The notes under the pieces were generated by a model. The model ran no database searches. It saw only the letters and a program-made list of their open reading frames with translations, and had not been told where the DNA came from. From NCBI RefSeq assembly GCF_020055635.1, contig NZ_JAIPUT010000005.1, forward strand, positions 93,864 through 157,863: DNA of 64,000 nucleotides, written 5' to 3'. Origin of the DNA: Marivita sp. (lineage in GTDB: Bacteria > Pseudomonadota > Alphaproteobacteria > Rhodobacterales > Rhodobacteraceae). Of the stretch, positions 1 through 8,984 are shown piece by piece. Position 1 is the stretch's first letter; each line of letters starts with the position of its first letter. Made by a program: the position numbers and the translations under genes.

Positions 1-3000
1 GCTGGTCAAGCCAATACGCCATGCCCTGCGGGTCAGGATCGCGGCCAAGCACGTTTTCATAGACCGTCGTGACAAAGGACGACAGGTCATCAAGGTTCCC
101 GTAAAGCGCGCGCGTTTCCGGCTGGTCGAAGAAACGCGTTGCGATCTCTTCAAGACGCATCCCGTTCGCCATCTGGTCGCCCCAGAAGAACAGCCCGACA
201 GCATCCGGTGCGCGGTTGAAATAGGCGATGTAAAGCTCGGTCAGGGCCGCCATGGACGCACCGTCCAGGCCCGCCATCCCATCGAACATGTCGATCGAAA
301 CACCGTCATTTCCGAACGGTGCAACGCCGGTGTCGAACTCGATCCACTCGATATTGCGCGCGGTCAGAGCGGAGCCGCCGTCCTCTCGGTTCTCGATCAC
401 GATGTCGTTCCCCGAGAAGCGCAGCGAATAGGCGGACTGGTTTCCGTCCAACACCAGACTGTCCGTACCGGCGCCTCCGTCGAACAGCGTGGCGCTGCCG
501 TCTGCGATGATCCGGTCGTCGCCGTCGGTGTTGTCCCGCTCCGGGTCGGGCGTTTGCCCAAGTCCTGCATCCGATTGATCGGTGAACGGGTTGACGATCG
601 GAGTGGGCAGGTCGTCGTCCAGCCTTTCTGCCAGCCACTCGGCAATCGCCCCGAAATTCTGCGCCACGGCGGGATGAATGCTGCCCGGAAGCGCCATGTC
701 ATCTGGCGGTGCCGATCCGAACACGGTCGTGTAATGCACCATCGAGGCCAGCAGGTAGAGCGTCGGCGTGCCATGCGGACCGTCATCGACATAAAGGTCG
801 GCCGGCCGCAATGCCCCCAGACCAAGGTCGGGGTCGCCAAGCATCGCCGAGATATCCGGCCCGACGCTGATCAGACGGACTTCCAGATCCGGGCGGGCAT
901 CTCGGATGATATCGGTCAGCGACACCCACCAGTCGTGCCAGTCTCCGTTCATGTAGGTTTGCCATGCCGCGAATTCGGCGTCCGAGGGAGGGAAGGACGA
1001 GATGAAACCCTCCATTTCCGGCCAGGTTTCGTAGATGTTGATTGCAGCCCCGGGAGCCCGGTCTTCAGCCCATTCGATGATCCGGAGCGCCGATGTTGCG
1101 GGCGAGGTGCTGGGGTCGATCCAGTAGGGGCTGTCGGGTGACTGATCCTGGACGAAATTCACCGCCGAGATCGTGATCTGGTTGAAACCGGCATCTGCAA
1201 AGCTGTCTCCGGTGTCACGATCCCACGCCTCGGATACCGTGGGAAGGCCGATATGCGGATCAGGTGGAAGATCATCATGCCTCGTCAGCATCCCGGTCTG
1301 CATGCCCACGGCATACGACTGCCCGTTGGCATCGGCGAACTGGTTCACCCAATGCGCCACGGAAAGTTCCGGATTTCCAACGGCCCAGACATACAGGCTG
1401 TTGCCAAAGACATATTCGCGCACGTCATCCGTCGGAGTGATCGGGTTGTAAGTCGGCTCGGATTCGGGGTCCGGGTCCGGCCGCGGATCTGGTCGTGGAT
1501 CTGGTTGCTGATCGGGCTCAGGCTCGGGATCGGGCTCTCGTTCCGGATCGGGTCTTTCGGAGGGGTCTGGCAATTGGTCGAAATCCCAGGGGGTCGAAGC
1601 CCATGTTCCATCCTTCATGTGCCCGGGTGCGGGGTGGCTGTCCATGAACGCGACCACCGCGTCATGGCGCGGGGTCGAATCCTCCAGATGCCGCATCGAG
1701 CCCCAACTGCCCCATTTGCTCGGTTCCGAGACGTCGACAAACGCGTTGAACAGGGTCCCGCCTGCCGCCTCCCACCCTTCCAGAAGCTCTGTGTAGAGCT
1801 GACCCATTCCTTCGGAATAGTTCAGATGCGTGAAGAATTCGGTCAGCCTGTCATTGTCGACCCATTGACCGATCCCGACCACATGCGTGCCGCCTTCATA
1901 CATCACGAGGTCGAGCCCATGCGCATCGGCCACGCCCTTGTGATAGCGAAACAGTTCGAACAGGCCCTGAAGCGAATCCTCGGCGTCACCGGTCACCGAT
2001 CCGTCGCGCAATTCCCGCACGGCCAGCGCTTCTGCCAGATCGAAACGGTGCTCTGCAACATAGGCGTTTGCCGCCGCACCGGAGAGGCCCTGTGCGCTGG
2101 CGTCCTGCCGCGCCTGTGCCTCGCTTTGGGAAATCCAGTCCAAGACGGTGCCGGCCTTGGCATCCGTGCCCAGACTGTTGCCGAAATACCCCGTGATCGC
2201 GTAGGTGTCGAAGGACAGGTACGGGGCTGCGTTTGCCTGACCTTGTGCCTGCCAGTTCGGGGCGTTCAGAACGGAATTTTCCAGCCCCGGCCAATACGTG
2301 TGGGTCGAGATCACCTTGACCAGCTGATCCTCGGACCCGGCGTAAACCTGATCCAGGATGCGTGCCATTTCTGCGGATCGCGCACCATATTCCTGCACCC
2401 ACCCATCGCCCAGATCCTGTCCGAACCGCTCTTGTGCGGCCTGGGCCGCATCCTGTGCCTGCTCGAACATCCAGTTCCAGACTTCGTTCGAAAGTTCGAT
2501 ATGCGCCCGCAGATCGGGGTTCAGGTTGTCGCGCACATAGGTGGCGAATTCGCGGATATAGGTCGCATCCGCATGCCAGGGAATGTTGAACCAGGGTTCG
2601 GTCCCGGTGGCATTGGCCAGCGCGACCATGATTTCGACCGGGACGCCGCCGTGGTAGGTGTAGTCACCGGCCTGCGGCCGCTCCGACCAGTTCCGGATCG
2701 TGGAATCGTTGGTTGCCTGCCAATCCATGAATCGCAGCGAATGCGCATCGCCGATGATGTCGAGCCAGAGCGGATTGAAGAGCTGACCCGCCTCATGCGC
2801 CGGAATGTGTTCCTGCTTTACGACCTCGATGTTGCGCAGATAGTTTCCGGTGTTCTGCGGATCGGTCGAACTGATCGAGATCGTGACCATCCCATCGCCG
2901 GTCGGGCGATGGTCGAACCAGATCTCGCCATCTGTCCGTGAAACGATTTCGGCACCGTACACGGTGATGTCGCCGTCGCCGTCAAAGCTCAGCCGGTAGA

Positions 3001-3295
3001 GACCGCTGGTATATTGCGCCTCGGCCGGCATCTCGGTCAGGATGAAGGTCTGGATCTGCTCGACCCCCTCGGGGAATTCGGTGATCCAGCCGTTGTCGTC
3101 AAGCACGCCCAACGCGCCGAGGTCGTCTGCCGAGTAGGCGCCCCACTGACTGTCCGTGTGGGCATGCCACGGCCGGGCCGTCTTGAAAACATCAAGGAAA
3201 GGTTGTTGTACGCTCCAGTCGACGACACCCCGCAATCCAAATGCCATCGCCGCCGCAGAAGTCTGCGTTCCGAACACGTCGGTCAAGGGTTCCAT
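1..3295 (-). CDS. Large multidomain exoprotein (GH-A-like, SGNH-like, DUF4214), partial
   Basis: The frame is open from ATG 3295 (GGAG 8-11 nt upstream) to the window edge, giving about 1,098 residues with the C-terminus missing. Residues ~1-560 contain IELSNEVWN; its Asn-Glu pair (about 270-271) matches the acid/base motif of clan GH-A glycosidases. A Pro/Asp/Glu-rich linker (~572-615) follows. A second domain opens with VFGNSLYVW (~627), like SGNH block I with GNSL for GDSL, and has DDGPHGTP near 835. Then comes a short RTX-like stretch (GDDRIIADGSATLFDGG, ~920-945) and a DUF4214 segment (LYIAYFNRAPDAVGLFFWG) at the visible end. There is no N-terminal signal peptide, so export by type I secretion is inferred. 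Substrate is unknown. A long plus-strand frame inside it (1253-2941) is a shadow. Confidence 0.75.
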   Translation of the reverse strand, partial: MEPLTDVFGTQTSAAAMAFGLRGVVDWSVQQPFLDVFKTARPWHAHTDSQWGAYSADDLGALGVLDDNGWITEFPEGVEQIQTFILTEMPAEAQYTSGLYRLSFDGDGDITVYGAEIVSRTDGEIWFDHRPTGDGMVTISISSTDPQNTGNYLRNIEVVKQEHIPAHEAGQLFNPLWLDIIGDAHSLRFMDWQATNDSTIRNWSERPQAGDYTYHGGVPVEIMVALANATGTEPWFNIPWHADATYIREFATYVRDNLNPDLRAHIELSNEVWNWMFEQAQDAAQAAQERFGQDLGDGWVQEYGARSAEMARILDQVYAGSEDQLVKVISTHTYWPGLENSVLNAPNWQAQGQANAAPYLSFDTYAITGYFGNSLGTDAKAGTVLDWISQSEAQARQDASAQGLSGAAANAYVAEHRFDLAEALAVRELRDGSVTGDAEDSLQGLFELFRYHKGVADAHGLDLVMYEGGTHVVGIGQWVDNDRLTEFFTHLNYSEGMGQLYTELLEGWEAAGGTLFNAFVDVSEPSKWGSWGSMRHLEDSTPRHDAVVAFMDSHPAPGHMKDGTWASTPWDFDQLPDPSERPDPEREPDPEPEPDQQPDPRPDPRPDPDPESEPTYNPITPTDDVREYVFGNSLYVWAVGNPELSVAHWVNQFADANGQSYAVGMQTGMLTRHDDLPPDPHIGLPTVSEAWDRDTGDSFADAGFNQITISAVNFVQDQSPDSPYWIDPSTSPATSALRIIEWAEDRAPGAAINIYETWPEMEGFISSFPPSDAEFAAWQTYMNGDWHDWWVSLTDIIRDARPDLEVRLISVGPDISAMLGDPDLGLGALRPADLYVDDGPHGTPTLYLLASMVHYTTVFGSAPPDDMALPGSIHPAVAQNFGAIAEWLAERLDDDLPTPIVNPFTDQSDAGLGQTPDPERDNTDGDDRIIADGSATLFDGGAGTDSLVLDGNQSAYSLRFSGNDIVIENREDGGSALTARNIEWIEFDTGVAPFGNDGVSIDMFDGMAGLDGASMAALTELYIAYFNRAPDAVGLFFWGDQMANGMRLEEIATRFFDQPETRALYGNLDDLSSFVTTVYENVLGRDPDPQGMAYWLDQ

Positions 3296-3536
3296 GCCCC
3301 ACTCCACTCATCCAAAGCCCCCGGAAAGAGCGTTGGGCGGTGAAATGTGAAGGCGGACTTAAAGTTCCGATTTGTCGCAAACTGTCCCGGGGCCCGATCG
3401 CACTCACGCCGTGCAGACCGGCAATGCCGTGCTCAGGACTTTCCTCTTGAAACAACGGGTTGAACGACCAGCAGGCGAAGTTCCGCCAAAACGGAGCGCG
3501 CCCCGTCCCGCCGATGCGGAGTGCGTAGAATTTTAG

Positions 3537-3905
3537 TCAACCGCCCCGTGCCATGATCAGGAGCCCGACCACGATCAAGACCAGACCGATCACCCGGCTG
3601 GGCTGAAACGGCTCGCCAAGCAAGAGCATGCCCGATCCTGCGACCATCACGAAGCTCATCGCGACGAAAGGGTAGGCGAGGGAGAGATCGAGCTGCCGCA
3701 ATGCGAACAGCCAGAACACCGTCCCGACGCCGTACAGCGCAAGACCCAGCATGACCATCGGCGAAAAAACCATGGCCGCCGTCTTGATCCAGACGCTTGC
3801 GTCAGGGGACGCCGTGGATTGACCGACACCCACCTTGAACGCGGTCTGCCCAAGAGCGGACAGCGAGACGCTTGTGAAGATCAGCGCGAATGCGCCCCAT
3901 GTCAT
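3537..3905 (-). CDS. Small SMR/EamA-type membrane protein, ArnE/ArnF-like flippase subunit
   Basis: 122 residues with about four hydrophobic segments. The layout (GQTAFKVGV early, LRQLDLSLAYPFVAMSFV in the middle, LGEPFQPSRVIGLVLIVVG late) matches the small EamA/SMR proteins that include the ArnE/ArnF undecaprenyl-phosphate-aminoarabinose flippase subunits. The start at 3905 overlaps the stop of the upstream prenyltransferase (ATGA), so the two are translationally coupled. Context suggests it flips a polyprenyl-phosphate sugar across the inner membrane; the sugar is not known. Multidrug-type SMR function is less likely given the neighbours. Family call is good, substrate call is inference. 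Confidence 0.75.
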   Translation of the reverse strand: MTWGAFALIFTSVSLSALGQTAFKVGVGQSTASPDASVWIKTAAMVFSPMVMLGLALYGVGTVFWLFALRQLDLSLAYPFVAMSFVMVAGSGMLLLGEPFQPSRVIGLVLIVVGLLIMARGG

Positions 3906-5395
3906 GATGCGACCCAGGAGATGTCGACACTGCGGGATGTGATGATGATCAGCAGGATGGTCGCCACGCAAACCCGGCTGATGTTGTCCCTGAGTGCGAA
4001 GACGACGGGGTCGTCGCCGATCTTGCCGCGGCTGGCCCAGGTCCAGCTGCGATAGATCCAGAACATCATGACCGGAACGATCAGCCAGAGCATGAACGGC
4101 GTGGCGTAGTAGGCATAGACCGATGTCGAGTTCACGTATTGCGCCAGCGTCAGGATGGAAAGGGCACCGTTCGCGATGCCGAAGGTCAGGACCAGTTGCA
4201 GTTCCGAGGCGTAGTAGTTTCGCGAAGGCAGCCTGACGTCTTCGACTTCCGTGCTGCTGATCCCGTCAAGTTCGATATACCGCTTCATGTAGGCAAGGCT
4301 GAGGAAGAAAAAGAGCGAAAAGCTGAGCAGCCACGGGCTTGGCGCCAGCAAGGTCGCGGCCGACCCCGCGAGGATGCGCACGGTATAGAGTAGCGAAAGC
4401 GCAACCACGTCGATGGTCGAAAAGCGTTTGAGCAAGAACGTGTATGCCGAGGTCAGGATGGCATAGCCGGTGATCACGACGCCGAAGAGCACGTTCACCA
4501 GGATAAACGCCCCGAACACCGCGCTGGCCAACAGAACCACTGCGGCCATCAAACCGTGCCTGATCGACAGGTGCCCGGCGGCGAAGGGGCGTTTGTGTTT
4601 CGTGGCGTGGCGGCGGTCTGACTGGATGTCGGCGATATCATTGATCAGGTAGACGCCGGACGCGCAGAGGCTGAAACAGACAAAGGCCAGAATGCCGGCC
4701 ACAAGCACGTCGAAATGCATGTATTCATGGGCAAAAAGGATAGGGACGAAGACAAGAACGTTCTTCGCCCATTGATGCGGGCGCATGGCCTTGATCAGGG
4801 CTGCGGCGGTTGTCATCTCCTTGTCGAGCTGGAAGCTCACGCTGTCTGCGGAACGCTCCATTTCGCGTCTTGCGGCGGGGCTTGGGCTGACAAAGCCGGA
4901 CTTTTCCGCAACCCGCCAGACGGGAATGTCGGCATCACTGTCGCCGAGGTATTCGAACGGCCCCTGCGCCATCTCGCGGATCGCTTCCAGCTTGGCCGCT
5001 CCCTTGAGGTTTCGGCCCGGCACGGTTCCGATCACGTCGTCGAAGAGGCCAAGATGCGCGGCCACTTGGCGCGCGATCGTGATGTCTGTCGCGGTCGCCA
5101 AGACGATGCGCCGACCCGAATTGCGCGCGACCCGCAGGTAGTCAAGGACCTCTTCACGGTATGGAAGCGTCGCGACATCCGGAGCGGCGTTTTCGGCAAG
5201 CGACCTCTTGAGCCCGGACAGCCCCCCCGAGACATAGCCGAGAACCGCATCCCGAAACACCTGCGGGTCGCGCGTGGCCTGGGCCAGCGATTCTTGCGCG
5301 ATGTCGCCTGCAATCAGGGTTCCATCAAGATCGACGAACAGATCGAGCGTGTCGCTTTGGATGGAATTGGAAACGATCTCTGGCATAGTTGTCAT
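3902..5395 (-). CDS. HAD phosphatase-UbiA prenyltransferase fusion
   Basis: 497 residues from ATG 5395, preceded by GGTGA at good spacing. Residues 1-~195 are a HAD phosphatase: DLDGT (22-26, motif I) and GDSDADIPVW (~151-160, motif III/IV). Residues ~205-497 are a polytopic UbiA prenyltransferase with the Asp-rich motif NDIADIQSD (252-260). This family includes decaprenyl-phosphate phosphoribose synthase, which joins PRPP to a polyprenyl phosphate; a fused phosphatase could then remove the 5-phosphate. Alternative substrates cannot be excluded. It overlaps the SMR gene by 4 nt, and a GT-C gene is divergent 128 nt away. An earlier in-frame ATG at 5458 would run into the divergent promoter region and is less likely. 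Confidence 0.82.
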   Translation of the reverse strand: MTTMPEIVSNSIQSDTLDLFVDLDGTLIAGDIAQESLAQATRDPQVFRDAVLGYVSGGLSGLKRSLAENAAPDVATLPYREEVLDYLRVARNSGRRIVLATATDITIARQVAAHLGLFDDVIGTVPGRNLKGAAKLEAIREMAQGPFEYLGDSDADIPVWRVAEKSGFVSPSPAARREMERSADSVSFQLDKEMTTAAALIKAMRPHQWAKNVLVFVPILFAHEYMHFDVLVAGILAFVCFSLCASGVYLINDIADIQSDRRHATKHKRPFAAGHLSIRHGLMAAVVLLASAVFGAFILVNVLFGVVITGYAILTSAYTFLLKRFSTIDVVALSLLYTVRILAGSAATLLAPSPWLLSFSLFFFLSLAYMKRYIELDGISSTEVEDVRLPSRNYYASELQLVLTFGIANGALSILTLAQYVNSTSVYAYYATPFMLWLIVPVMMFWIYRSWTWASRGKIGDDPVVFALRDNISRVCVATILLIIITSRSVDISWVAS

Positions 5396-5523
5396 TGTAC
5401 TCACCACGCGCAACAAAACCGCGATAAATGTCGAAAACGCCCCTTTTTTGCGACGCAATCGTTAACTTCTTGTCACTGATGTCCTCTTTACGCAGCTTCA
5501 ACATCAGGAGTGGACAAGCGATA

Positions 5524-7239
5524 ATGGTTAAATCCGGCCAAAAAGCGACAAATTTCGCAATTTGCTTTGGCGTGTTCGTGGCAGCCGTCCTGTTTCGGGC
5601 GGTCGGGGCGGATTTCGGCTTTTTCAACGGCGATGAGCGGGTGAACGATGCGGCCCGGTTTCTGGCGGGTGAACTGATCCCGACCCAGCACTTCTATCCC
5701 CCCTTCTTCAACTACCTGAACGGGCTCGCCTTTGCCGGGCTGTTTGTCGTTGGCCTGTTCTCGGATCTGTGGTCCGATACCGCCGGGTTCCGCGATGTCT
5801 ATTTCACGGACCCGACGCCGTTTTATCTCACCGCGCGATACGTGACGGCTGTGATCGGGGCACTTTGCGCGCCCCTGTTCTATTCTTCCGCCCGGCGCGT
5901 CGGTCTGTCACCGGTCCAGGCGCTGATGTCTGGCGGTTTTGCCGCGGTCTTCCCGATCGGTGTCTTCATGGCGCATATCGCCAAGGGTGACACCGGCTTG
6001 GCAACAGCTTGCCTTGCGGTTGTCTGGGCCTTCCTGATGCGCATCGACACGCCGCATGTGCGCCGCTGGGATATCGTCCTTGGAGTGACCGTCGCCTTGG
6101 CCTTCGGCTTCAAACAATCCGCGCTGCTGGTTCTGGGGCCCTTGGCCATGGGCATGATCTTCGTTCTGGCGCGCCGCGAAGGTCCTGCGGCGTCTCTGAA
6201 ATCCTTCGGGCTGGCACTGCTCGTGCTTCTGGTCCTGTGGCCGGTCATGAATATCGGCATCCTGCTGGACATCGACGGATTTCTTGCGTTCCAGAAAATC
6301 CAGACGGTGATGTCCGTGCGCGAGGAAGACCCGTTCGGCATCGGGCTTCCGATCACCCTGGCAATCTTCGGAGATGCCGTGACCGGTCTCAATCCGGTGG
6401 TTTTCGCGATGTCCGCGGTGGTCCCGTTCTGGCTTGTCGGCACGGCCTGCAGGCTTGATCTGCGCGACGCGTTGATCGCGATCTGGATCATGAACCTCCT
6501 GTCGGTCCTCGCGATTTCCCTGACCGTCGGCACCCGACAGCCGGAGCACCTGTTTCTGCCCAACCTCTATATCCAGCTACTGCTGGCGGTTGTGGTCATG
6601 ATGGACATGCTGCGGGCCTATGTCGGCATCCCGAGGGTCATCGTCGCGACCGCGGCCCTTGCAGGCTTTGCCATCATGGTCGCTGGTGCGACGAACGTGC
6701 TTCAGCAGGCCCTGGTCACCCCGAACGCGACACGCCTCGTCGCGTTTCTGGACGAGTCCTATCCCGGCGCAAGGGTCCAGACTGGGATCGCCCTGCCGGT
6801 TCCGCAGACGGTCGCGGCCCAGCAGATGGAATTCGCCCGGCTGGATCGACTTGGCGCGAAATACGGCATCGACATGCCCGAGATCGCCGAGGAACGGATC
6901 CTGACACACGACGCGGAAAACGCGATTTTCTGGGTGAACGTGCCCTTCGTGATGTCGGGGCTGGAAGGTGAAGAAGCCAAGGACGCCGATTTCCCGATGC
7001 AACCGCATACCTGGCCAATCCAGCCCGAGGAATGGACGCTCGAAACCTGGGTGAAGGACGATTTCGACGTCTTCGTCGTCAATGATTTCGATTATCTTCT
7101 GACCAACAGCCGGTCCCCCGACATCCGCCGCTTTCATGCCGAACTGCTGTCCCGATGTGACAGGGTGCGCGATTACACCGCGCGCAAGCCGCTGTTTCTG
7201 GAATTCGACCTGACGGTGTTCGACTGCTCGGCGTTGTGA
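5524..7239 (+). CDS. Polytopic GT-C (ArnT/PMT-type) glycosyltransferase-like protein
   Basis: 571 residues, mostly transmembrane helices, with an early luminal GDERVNDAARF segment that fits the acidic catalytic motif of lipid-carrier-dependent GT-C enzymes, and a soluble C-terminal ~130 residues. ATG 5524 is chosen because AGGAG lies 13 nt upstream and an earlier start (5428) would leave only 32 nt to the divergent gene. Enzymes of this class transfer a sugar from a polyprenyl phosphate to an extracytoplasmic acceptor. Next to the HAD-UbiA fusion and the flippase-like protein, this suggests a lipid-linked sugar pathway. Acceptor and sugar are not evident. Confidence 0.72.
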   Translation: MVKSGQKATNFAICFGVFVAAVLFRAVGADFGFFNGDERVNDAARFLAGELIPTQHFYPPFFNYLNGLAFAGLFVVGLFSDLWSDTAGFRDVYFTDPTPFYLTARYVTAVIGALCAPLFYSSARRVGLSPVQALMSGGFAAVFPIGVFMAHIAKGDTGLATACLAVVWAFLMRIDTPHVRRWDIVLGVTVALAFGFKQSALLVLGPLAMGMIFVLARREGPAASLKSFGLALLVLLVLWPVMNIGILLDIDGFLAFQKIQTVMSVREEDPFGIGLPITLAIFGDAVTGLNPVVFAMSAVVPFWLVGTACRLDLRDALIAIWIMNLLSVLAISLTVGTRQPEHLFLPNLYIQLLLAVVVMMDMLRAYVGIPRVIVATAALAGFAIMVAGATNVLQQALVTPNATRLVAFLDESYPGARVQTGIALPVPQTVAAQQMEFARLDRLGAKYGIDMPEIAEERILTHDAENAIFWVNVPFVMSGLEGEEAKDADFPMQPHTWPIQPEEWTLETWVKDDFDVFVVNDFDYLLTNSRSPDIRRFHAELLSRCDRVRDYTARKPLFLEFDLTVFDCSAL

Positions 7240-7251
7240 CGCGACCCGGTC

Positions 7252-7668
7252 TCAGGTGCGGCGCAGCTTGATCACCACGTTGACGCTGGAAATCTCGGCC
7301 CCGTCCGGCGGGCCGGGAATGCGCGCAATCTCGAGCTCATCCGCAGGGGCGTCGGTCAGGCGGCCTTCGTCTTCCCAGAAGAAATGCGGGTGGTCATGCG
7401 TGTTCGTGTCGAAATAGCTGCGCGCGCCATCGACGGTGACTTCCTGCATCAGCCCGGCATCGCAGAAGGCCCGCAGCGTGTTGTAGACCGTCGCAAGCGA
7501 AACCTGCTCTCCGGTGTCCTGAACTGCGGCGAACAGGCTTTCGGCGGTGACGTGGCGGTTCTTGCCGTCTCCGACCAGAAGAGACGCCAGCGCCACGCGC
7601 TGCCGCGTCGGGCGCACGCCGCCTTTTGAAAGCCATTCAGTTCCGCGCTCGATTGCTGGTGAAGACAT
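7252..7668 (-). CDS. irr: Fur-family iron response regulator Irr
   Basis: 138 residues. The winged-helix DNA-binding part (VRPTRQRVALASLL...SLATVYNTLRAFCDAGLM) is followed by the His-rich segment THDHPHFFWEDEG typical of alphaproteobacterial Irr. Irr responds to haem/iron status and controls haem synthesis and iron storage genes. No GCPWH-type haem regulatory motif is present, as in many Rhodobacteraceae homologues. ATG 7668 gives the family's usual length; a longer frame reaching 7725 would cover the promoter. Convergent with the glycosyltransferase (12 nt) and divergent from fabA, a gene pairing seen in this family. Confidence 0.88.
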   Translation of the reverse strand: MSSPAIERGTEWLSKGGVRPTRQRVALASLLVGDGKNRHVTAESLFAAVQDTGEQVSLATVYNTLRAFCDAGLMQEVTVDGARSYFDTNTHDHPHFFWEDEGRLTDAPADELEIARIPGPPDGAEISSVNVVIKLRRT

Positions 7669-7695
7669 ACCGATCCCATTGCGTTGCTGAGGTAA

Positions 7696-7725
7696 TATAT
7701 AGGGCGCGACGGGGCATTTGTTCAA
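7696..7725 (-). promoter_or_regulatory. Predicted sigma-70 promoter of irr
   Basis: On the minus strand TTGAAC (7720-7725) and TATATA (7696-7701) are separated by 18 nt, and the -10 box lies 27 nt before the irr ATG. This is the only AT-rich patch in the irr-fabA gap. Confidence 0.55.
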
Positions 7726-7840
7726 TTAATTTTCCTGTCGCACCTTGTCTCAGGTCCGCGATGCGGCGGGCTTGCACGGGCGCGGGACCCGGTGATAGAG
7801 GGTTCTGGATGTCGCCAACCTACCGGGAGCCTTGTCGAAC

Positions 7841-8350
7841 ATGACCGATTTTCCAACCAGCTTCGACCGCGATGACCTTCTGAAATGCGCGCGGGGAGAA
7901 CTGTTCGGGCCGGGCAACGCGCAGCTTCCCGAACCTCCGATGCTGATGATGGACCGGATCACCGACATTTCCGGCGACGGCGGGGCCCATGGCAAGGGCC
8001 ATGTCGTGGCCGAGTTCGACATCACGCCGGACCTGTGGTTCTTCGAATGTCACTTTCCGGGCAATCCGATCATGCCGGGCTGTCTTGGCCTTGACGGTCT
8101 GTGGCAGCTGACCGGCTTCAACCTCGGCTGGCGCGGCTGGCAGGGGCGCGGTTATGCCCTGGGCGTGGGCGAAGTGAAGCTGACGGGCATGGTGCGCCCC
8201 GATCGCAAGATGCTGACCTACTACGTCGATTTCACCAAGGCCGTTCAGACCCGTCGCCTGACCATGGGTGTCGCCGACGGACGGGTCGAGGCGGATGGCG
8301 AAACCATCTATCTTGTCAAGGACATGAAGGTCGCCCTGTCGGAAAGCTGA
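7841..8350 (+). CDS. fabA: 3-hydroxydecanoyl-ACP dehydratase/isomerase FabA
   Basis: 169 residues, the usual FabA length. It dehydrates 3-hydroxydecanoyl-ACP and isomerises trans-2- to cis-3-decenoyl-ACP, the branch point to unsaturated fatty acids. The hot-dog active site is visible: [14 protein letters not shown] with catalytic His71, and GLDGLWQ with Asp85. ATG 7841 is preferred over TTG 7832 because the GGAG at 7825-7828 is too close to the latter. fabB and fabI follow on the same strand but only after a three-gene opposed module. Confidence 0.95.
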   Translation: MTDFPTSFDRDDLLKCARGELFGPGNAQLPEPPMLMMDRITDISGDGGAHGKGHVVAEFDITPDLWFFECHFPGNPIMPGCLGLDGLWQLTGFNLGWRGWQGRGYALGVGEVKLTGMVRPDRKMLTYYVDFTKAVQTRRLTMGVADGRVEADGETIYLVKDMKVALSES

Positions 8351-8450
8351 TGGCGCGGACCCGTGTCGTGTCGGTGTCTCTGGAGAAGGTTCGGGAAAAC
8401 AGTGGCACCGAGGCCCCCAAGAAGAGGTGGCGTGAGGGAAAGCATTTGCC

Positions 8451-8984
8451 TCAGGAGACCGCCGGTTTCGGGATGTCTCCGTCATCGGCAAGAAGTTCCT
8501 CCAGAAAGATGCTGATCAGTTGCGCGCGCCCGTCGACGCCGGCCTTGGCATAGATGGAAGACGCCTGCGCCCGTACCGTGCCTTTTGCGGTCCCGCGCAG
8601 GGTCGCGATGCTTTCGTTGTCGAATCCCTTGAGCAGCAGCAGCGCGACGTCGCGTTCGGCGGCGCTCAGGTTCCAGCTGTCGAAAAAGGCTTCGATCACA
8701 GTGACCATGTCTCCGCGCGCCGCGCGCAAGCCGGTCTCGATGTCGCGCATCCGGCTGATGATCTGGCGCAGTTCCCGCATCAGGATCACCACACCGGCGA
8801 CCAATGCGGCAGCGGCCATCGTTTCGACGAGAAGGTGGATCTCAAGGATCCGCCCGGCTTCGAGATAATCCGCGATCACGTCCCCGACAAAGAACATCGC
8901 ACAAAGTGCCTGCGCGAGGATGATCACGGCGAGCAGGGCTGCTCGCCGTTCCGATTTGCCGAAGAAAACGCGCTGTAATGTCAT
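8451..8984 (-). CDS. Membrane-anchored LuxR-type transcriptional regulator
   Basis: 177 residues. Two hydrophobic helices (about 15-35 and 45-70) are followed by a short coiled segment and a C-terminal GerE/LuxR helix-turn-helix (LSAAERDVALLLLKGFDNESIATLRGT... within ~110-165). There is no receiver or ligand domain, so the membrane part is the likely sensor. Its ATG overlaps the TGA of the cytochrome b561 gene (ATGA), implying co-translation in a PepSY-cytochrome-regulator operon. A role in redox or membrane sensing is inference from that context. Confidence 0.8.
   Translation of the reverse strand: MTLQRVFFGKSERRAALLAVIILAQALCAMFFVGDVIADYLEAGRILEIHLLVETMAAAALVAGVVILMRELRQIISRMRDIETGLRAARGDMVTVIEAFFDSWNLSAAERDVALLLLKGFDNESIATLRGTAKGTVRAQASSIYAKAGVDGRAQLISIFLEELLADDGDIPKPAVS

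Noticed and set aside
1253..2941. 562-codon plus-strand frame
   Set aside because: Antisense to the exoprotein, Arg/Val/Gly-rich with no domain signature; the minus-strand frame has clear domains.
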